A stretch of DNA of 64,000 nucleotides from Heligmosomoides polygyrus polygyrus. Its lineage: Eukaryota; Nematoda; Chromadorea; Rhabditida; Heligmosomidae. The notes below the pieces were generated by a model that was not told where the DNA came from, searched no databases, and saw nothing but the letters and a program-made list of their open reading frames with translations. Below are positions 59,165-64,000 of the stretch, piece by piece. Every line of letters begins with the position of its first letter. The first letter of the stretch is position 1. The translations under genes were made by a program, and so were the position numbers. The stretch spans positions 68,730,969-68,794,968 of the forward strand of contig OX377205.1 in assembly GCA_947396885.1 (NCBI GenBank). Reading direction: 5' to 3'.

Positions 59165-62100
59165 CCGCAAGCGAACTACAAGTTTATGAAGCAGATCTGG
59201 ATGCAGTTCTGTCTTTGACTGTAGCTGACGTAGATGTAGACGCTGAAGACGTCGTTAAACACTGGGTCGAGTACAGTGTTATTGGTCTTTGAAGTAGCGC
59301 AGATCCATAGATGTGATAGTGGTAGCCAATAGTGACAAATAAAAACGAAAAATAAGGCAACCAAACTCTTTGTTTTATACTTGACTCACTTCACCATAGC
59401 GACCTCACCATTAGCTCATTGTTACAGCTTTTAGACGACGCTCTATTAACGTTTGTGGCATAATTTGTATTCAAGCAACTTCCAAACAGAGCAGTTTTAG
59501 CAAGAAAATCTACTCAAAGTTTGCAATAGTTAATATTGTAGTAGTGCAGCAGCCTGCACGAGGCGCCCACTTGATCCAATTTCTAGATTTCAGCCAATTT
59601 TCTGAGCGTTCCTTCTGCGACCAAGCCAATGAAGCCTTCTAGCCTTCTAGCTTTCCTTCTTGGAGTCGGCGAATTACCTGCTCATTCCAAATGGCAAAAA
59701 CTTTTCGCTGCTTGCGCTTAAACTCTCATATTCTCCGACATTTCTCCACAAAAAAATTGGAAATATTCCGGAATCTGCTTGAATTGATCTAAAAGTCACA
59801 ACAATTTCAAAGTAGAATATCATGCAATTTTGGAAGAGCTTCTATAGTAGCAATCTATTACAGTATTTCGTAAACTTTGAATCTTATTACCGGGCTGTGA
59901 CACAAGAAGCCAGAGTCAGCCAATTTTCTACAGGCCCTTTCTGTGACCAAGCCATTTAAGCCTTCTTGCCTTCTTTCTTATAGCCGGTGGATTAGCTGCT
60001 GAAACAAAATGACAAAAGTTTTCGCTACTCGCGCTCGTGCTCTCAGTGTTTACGAATGCGCCTTGCTTCACACATACAATTCTATAATAAGGTAGACAGA
60101 ATACAAATTTTTTCGTCGACGTTCAATTTTTCATTAGATTACATTTATTGGCCACTTCGGACAGGTTAAGTTTATTAACGATAAATTGTTAGCTTAGGCT
60201 TAGCCTATTTTGTTGAGTCGTAGCTTAGCTTATTTATGCTATATTTGTGCGCTTATTATATTGAGTCGTCGAGGAAAATTTATCACTACACTGAAAATGC
60301 TGTTTTAGAGAATTTTCAAGCCTTCTGGAACCTAACTAGCTAGTTATATGCAATGGAAAATCTTTTCATCTCTGAGTTGCACCTTGCTGGTAGTGGTCCC
60401 ATCAGAAGAAGATTGGCCTATGTGTGGGAGACCGTCAGACTGAGGAGACCATCAGAAACACTTGATGCCTCGCTCCCAAGACAACAGCATGCATGCATTC
60501 TCGCCTGTTCGATCACTATTTATTTATTTTTCGCGCTAAGCCCACGCGGACTGAATGCGACGAAAAAGTCGGCATGAAGCGGGGCAGGACAAACAGCTGC
60601 AGTCTTCGCCTGAAACTGGCCGCGAGCAGTTTACAAATTGCGTGAGCCGCTCCTATAGCAAGAGGCACACGAAGGACTAGCCGTAGGGCCAATTGCTACT
60701 TTGCAGTGAGCATGAGCTTGTGAGCTTGACTTCTCGCTCGACGGACTCCGACCCGTGCTGACACGGAGGCGAAGAGTGCACTCAATCAACCTCCGGCCTT
60801 GTGTGACAACTTCGCCAGCTGGGAATCAATTCATTGCCGCCTGGGAGTTGTCTTCGATGCCGCGAAGGAGTTTTTAGATTCCGGGCCAGCTCCGCGATTC
60901 CAGCGTTAATCCCTGTCAGATGCTCCCGAGCTGTTGCCATCGTCGTCTGGTTAGACTCTGCGCTGTCGCCGCAGGGCCACCGTCAAGGACCTGTGTTTCC
61001 CACTAGACCCGCGGGTGGAAATGGTCTTCGTAAGAGTTCGCAAGGCTGCTTTCAAAAGCTGCCACTATACGAACTTCTTATTTCGCTTCGGCTTGCTCTA
61101 GGCATGAGAGAGAAGGAGATGAAATGGAATGATTTGTCGTCTTCGATGCTGGAAACAAATTCTTTGTGCGCGATGCTCAGCACTTCAAAATCCACGATCC
61201 CGGGAGACCCTTAGAAAGTGCAAAGCTCAAGGCGACGCCTTCCATCTACCCTTGTCTTTGAGTGACGCCTTTCTGCACCCGTCTCCATTCTCGGTCAATA
61301 CATTCTAGGTTAGGTAGAATACGAGTGCCCTTTCTGTTACGCTTTCAACTGGCCTCTACTTTTCACCCTCTCTCTGCTTAAAAGCATAAATAGCCATAAG
61401 TCAAGAGTGCCCGTTTCCGCGTAGTTTTATGAATTGTAGGCTAAGTTGTTACAAGCCTTAATTTGGCTGACGTTGAAAAATTCGAAAACACGTTACGAAG
61501 CTGCTTTCCTAAACGCCATTTCATTTCATCGTTCCCTTCCCACATTTCATCGAACTTCGTTGACTTCGCGCACTTCGACAATTGAAGGTGCACAGACACG
61601 CTACCGAAAGGGGAAGAAGTTTAAGTAGCGCTCATGAGGTGCTACGCGTAAAATACTGTGCAGATGACGCTGGAGACGATCTGCTAGTTGTTTTTTGAAG
61701 TCTGAAGTGGTGAGATCAGGTCCCACTCAGAGCGGCACTCGTGGGCACACCCATTCGCCCCAGCTGATCTATTGCTTTAGTAACGGTGGTACTGCTCTCT
61801 AAGAGTCATCATAAGTGAGAGTGGAAAACACTGAGGAGCCTTATATCATATCACATGCTTCTCCCGTTGATCGTGGATTCGTTACACCGGTCATCACCAT
61901 AATTCTCTGCATCCTCTGTATGATGCCGAGCAATAGAGGTTCTGATTCTCGAATGTCGACGAAGATTAGAACTCAGGGTGCTTTTGCTTAGGTGGAGAAG
62001 GCAAACCACGACATTCGATGCACTGAATATTGCACCACGTTTTTTTCTCTTTCCTGCACTTTTCATACACTTTCAAAGTTCCCTCGGAAGATAGTATTAC

Positions 62101-62470
62101 CATTGCGCTTTCTTCCTCCAAAGGCCATCATGTGCTCAATCCTGAAGAGAGTAGAACTGATTATATCTAGTACAGCCTTTTAGATTAAGCAAGTCGTGTC
62201 GTACAGCGAGAAAGGAATTGAAGGAAATCTTTATTGAGAACTCCGCTTTCGACGTGCTCGTCAGTGAGAACAAGTGGGTAATCCAAAAAATCCTTTAAAG
62301 TGACTGAGCTGATTCACTCTTTAAATTACTCTTCGAATTTTTCTTCAAACTACGGTTTGCATTTCCTTTTCGTGGCCCAGCTATTTATAGATGGCAAAGC
62401 AATCGCGTTAGTTCAGTTGAAGAAGCTGCAATATGTATTCATGATGCTTCCCCAATTCAACAAAATGTGA
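59165..62470. other. No gene recognised
   Basis: The frames at 60353-60577 and 60834-61214 are open but unrecognised, without conserved motifs or clear splice support. 59630-59680 and 59930-59990 share ACCAAGCCA(A/T)TGAAGCC...CCTTCTTGC-like text, suggesting two old copies of one repeat. Confidence 0.4.
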
Positions 62471-62580
62471 CCCTGGAGGGATGGAAGGCTTGGTTGGCCT
62501 GGGAGGGAAATCCGAACCAGGAACCTGGTATCGGGTACAGGCGGTAGCCGACGCCTCCCCCGACTGCGCTCCACGCGCCC
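62471..62580 (-). repeat. tRNA-derived SINE, truncated
   Basis: Only the tRNA-like head and the first body part remain, on the minus strand, from the GGGCGCG end (62580) to the CCTCCAGGG region (62471). Confidence 0.85.
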
Positions 62581-62715
62581 ATGATAAATAATAGGACAAG
62601 AAAATTATGGGGCGCTATTTGTCAGATGGTCTAACCCGGTGGAGGCACTGGTTACTCCTTGCCCATCGAATCGACTCAAGGTTTCCACGCCATCCAGGCC
62701 AGTTCCAACCTTCCA

Positions 62716-63037
62716 GGGCCGGATTGCTCAACGACTTACAGAGATTTGACAGAGAAATTGCAGCGGAAACTCCTGGAAAAACGCTAATTAACCGCGGCTC
62801 ATCAACAAGCGATATGGCGGAATGTTGGCGTTATCTGGACTCTTCGCTGTAATTTCTCTGTCAAATCTCTGTAAGGCATCTGGCATACCTACGAGTCGCT
62901 CCAGCGACTGGTCGCTGCGATAGCGATGCGCGGATAGCTACGAACTGCGTAGCTACCCTTGCAACACTATCGCCGCGACCAGTTGCAGGTGCGACTCGGA
63001 GGTATGCCAGATACCTAAGACGTTGATGAATCCGGCC
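62716..63037. mobile_element. Foldback element, copy 2, with two successive hairpins
   Basis: Starts GGGCCGGATTGCTCAACG and ends CGTTGATGAATCCGGCC. Inside, TTACAGAGATTTGACAGAGA (about 62732) faces its complement TCTCTGTCAAATCTCTGTAA (about 62854). A second palindrome follows, GCATCTGGCATACCTACGAG facing its near-complement TCGGAGGTATGCCAGAT. The right end is identical to that of the element at 1882-2061. Confidence 0.8.
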
Positions 63038-63500
63038 AGAGATCTTTGAACCAGCATGGAATGAGTCCGGGAAGAAATAAATATAGACTCATCTAGCGCT
63101 CGGTTATCACTGATAGTTGTTTAGGAAGTATTCACGCTGCCCACGATTTTGCGTAAAAGTGAAATACGATGGGCACCCCGTTAAGGACTTGGTTACCGTA
63201 AACCTTTTTGCCTTGAGTTGAGCTTCCTATACAGTTATTATTCCAGGAAATTTTTTGCAAAATTAAGGCTAAAGCAAGGTACTTTATGTCTTCTAGCTAA
63301 TTTGAGTCTATTAAGTCCCCCCCCCCTCCAACGCATGGAACTCGTCGAAACCTACGATGATGGATTACGCACTTATGATCCACCCCCTCCCCTTTCCGTT
63401 GAGGTAAGGTAGAAAACCTAGAGTCATTTTTTCTGTTGTAGCTTGTTCTACAGTAGATTCCGAGGAACTAAAAACCATTGACTCTTTGGTGAATGGTTTA

Positions 63501-63791
63501 GGGATAAGGTTAAAGGACGGCGTTATTCAATCCCTTCTGGGATGCGCCACGCTTTCTACTTCTACAGGATGTCGTGGAGGCGAGTTGAATGCGTATTTGG
63601 CCATACGATGAATTGCGGTGGCCAGCAGATGAACAAGTCAGCGCTTTACCCTTCCCAGAGGAGTCTGGTACCAACTCGCCGACCCCGGAGGGATGGAAGG
63701 CTTTGTTGGCCTGGGCAGGAATTCCGAACCAGGAACCTGGTAACGGGTACAGGCGATAGCCAGCGCCTCCTCGACTGCGCTCCACGCGCCC
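63501..63791 (-). repeat. tRNA-derived SINE
   Basis: A complete minus-strand copy. The CCTTTATC-type tail appears as GGATAAGGTTAAAGGACGGC at 63501 and the GGGCGCG head ends at 63791. Confidence 0.9.
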
Positions 63792-64000
63792 GTGAATGGT
63801 TTAACCTGTATAAAACTACAGGTGCTTAGATTATGTGGAGTGCATTTATCTTCTAGGTGTCCTACATGCTTGATGTATTTACGACAAATCTGTCATCTTG
63901 TGTATGTATCTACTCTATTCTCATGTTGAATTTCTGGTGGCGTTCATGTTTTCGAACAAATTGTAAGCATTTTAAAAACCTGTACAGAAAGCCGACTTTT

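Overview
The window looks like nuclear DNA from a parasitic clade V (strongylid, hookworm-like) nematode. Evidence: introns end in TTTCAG-type acceptors and many are only 45-63 bp; one gene is a fer-1/dysferlin-type ferlin; mobile DNA includes irritans-type mariner ends; and one sequence matches nematode spliced leader SL1 at 20 of 22 bases. Genus is inference.

One gene dominates. A plus-strand ferlin runs from about 7.57 kb (perhaps 4.08 kb) to a stop at 43870-43872, with AATAAA at 44061. I could join 38 exons (about 1,409 codons) with matching phase at every junction and no frameshift. They encode, in order, the end of a FerA-like region, FerB, the nested DysF domain, C2D, C2E, the DWWSKYY linker, C2F, an expanded charged linker, C2G with a Cys-rich insert, and a C-terminal transmembrane anchor. 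The amino-terminal C2 domains must lie upstream of the window.

Layout: 1-1.8 kb is an internally deleted LTR retroelement (gag zinc knuckle, protease, LTR-like end). 1.9-3.6 kb holds a foldback element and two tandem arrays. 4.3-6.1 kb is a hAT-like element with a perfect 8-bp target duplication. 7.6-43.9 kb is the ferlin, whose introns carry mariner relics, tRNA-derived SINEs, two 1.04-kb palindromic mariner-ended elements (one nested inside a SINE), a D34D mariner with intact ends, minisatellites, hairpins and a CG-rich block in the last intron. 44-64 kb is mainly repeats: more SINE copies, a 5'-truncated LINE with a 14-bp target duplication, a long perfect hairpin, a second foldback element related to the one at 1.9 kb, and two opposed, diverged copies of an unrecognised coding segment at 56.3 and 58.9 kb.

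The mobile elements seem to have expanded the introns without breaking the ferlin frame. Apart from the ferlin I find no gene that I can name.
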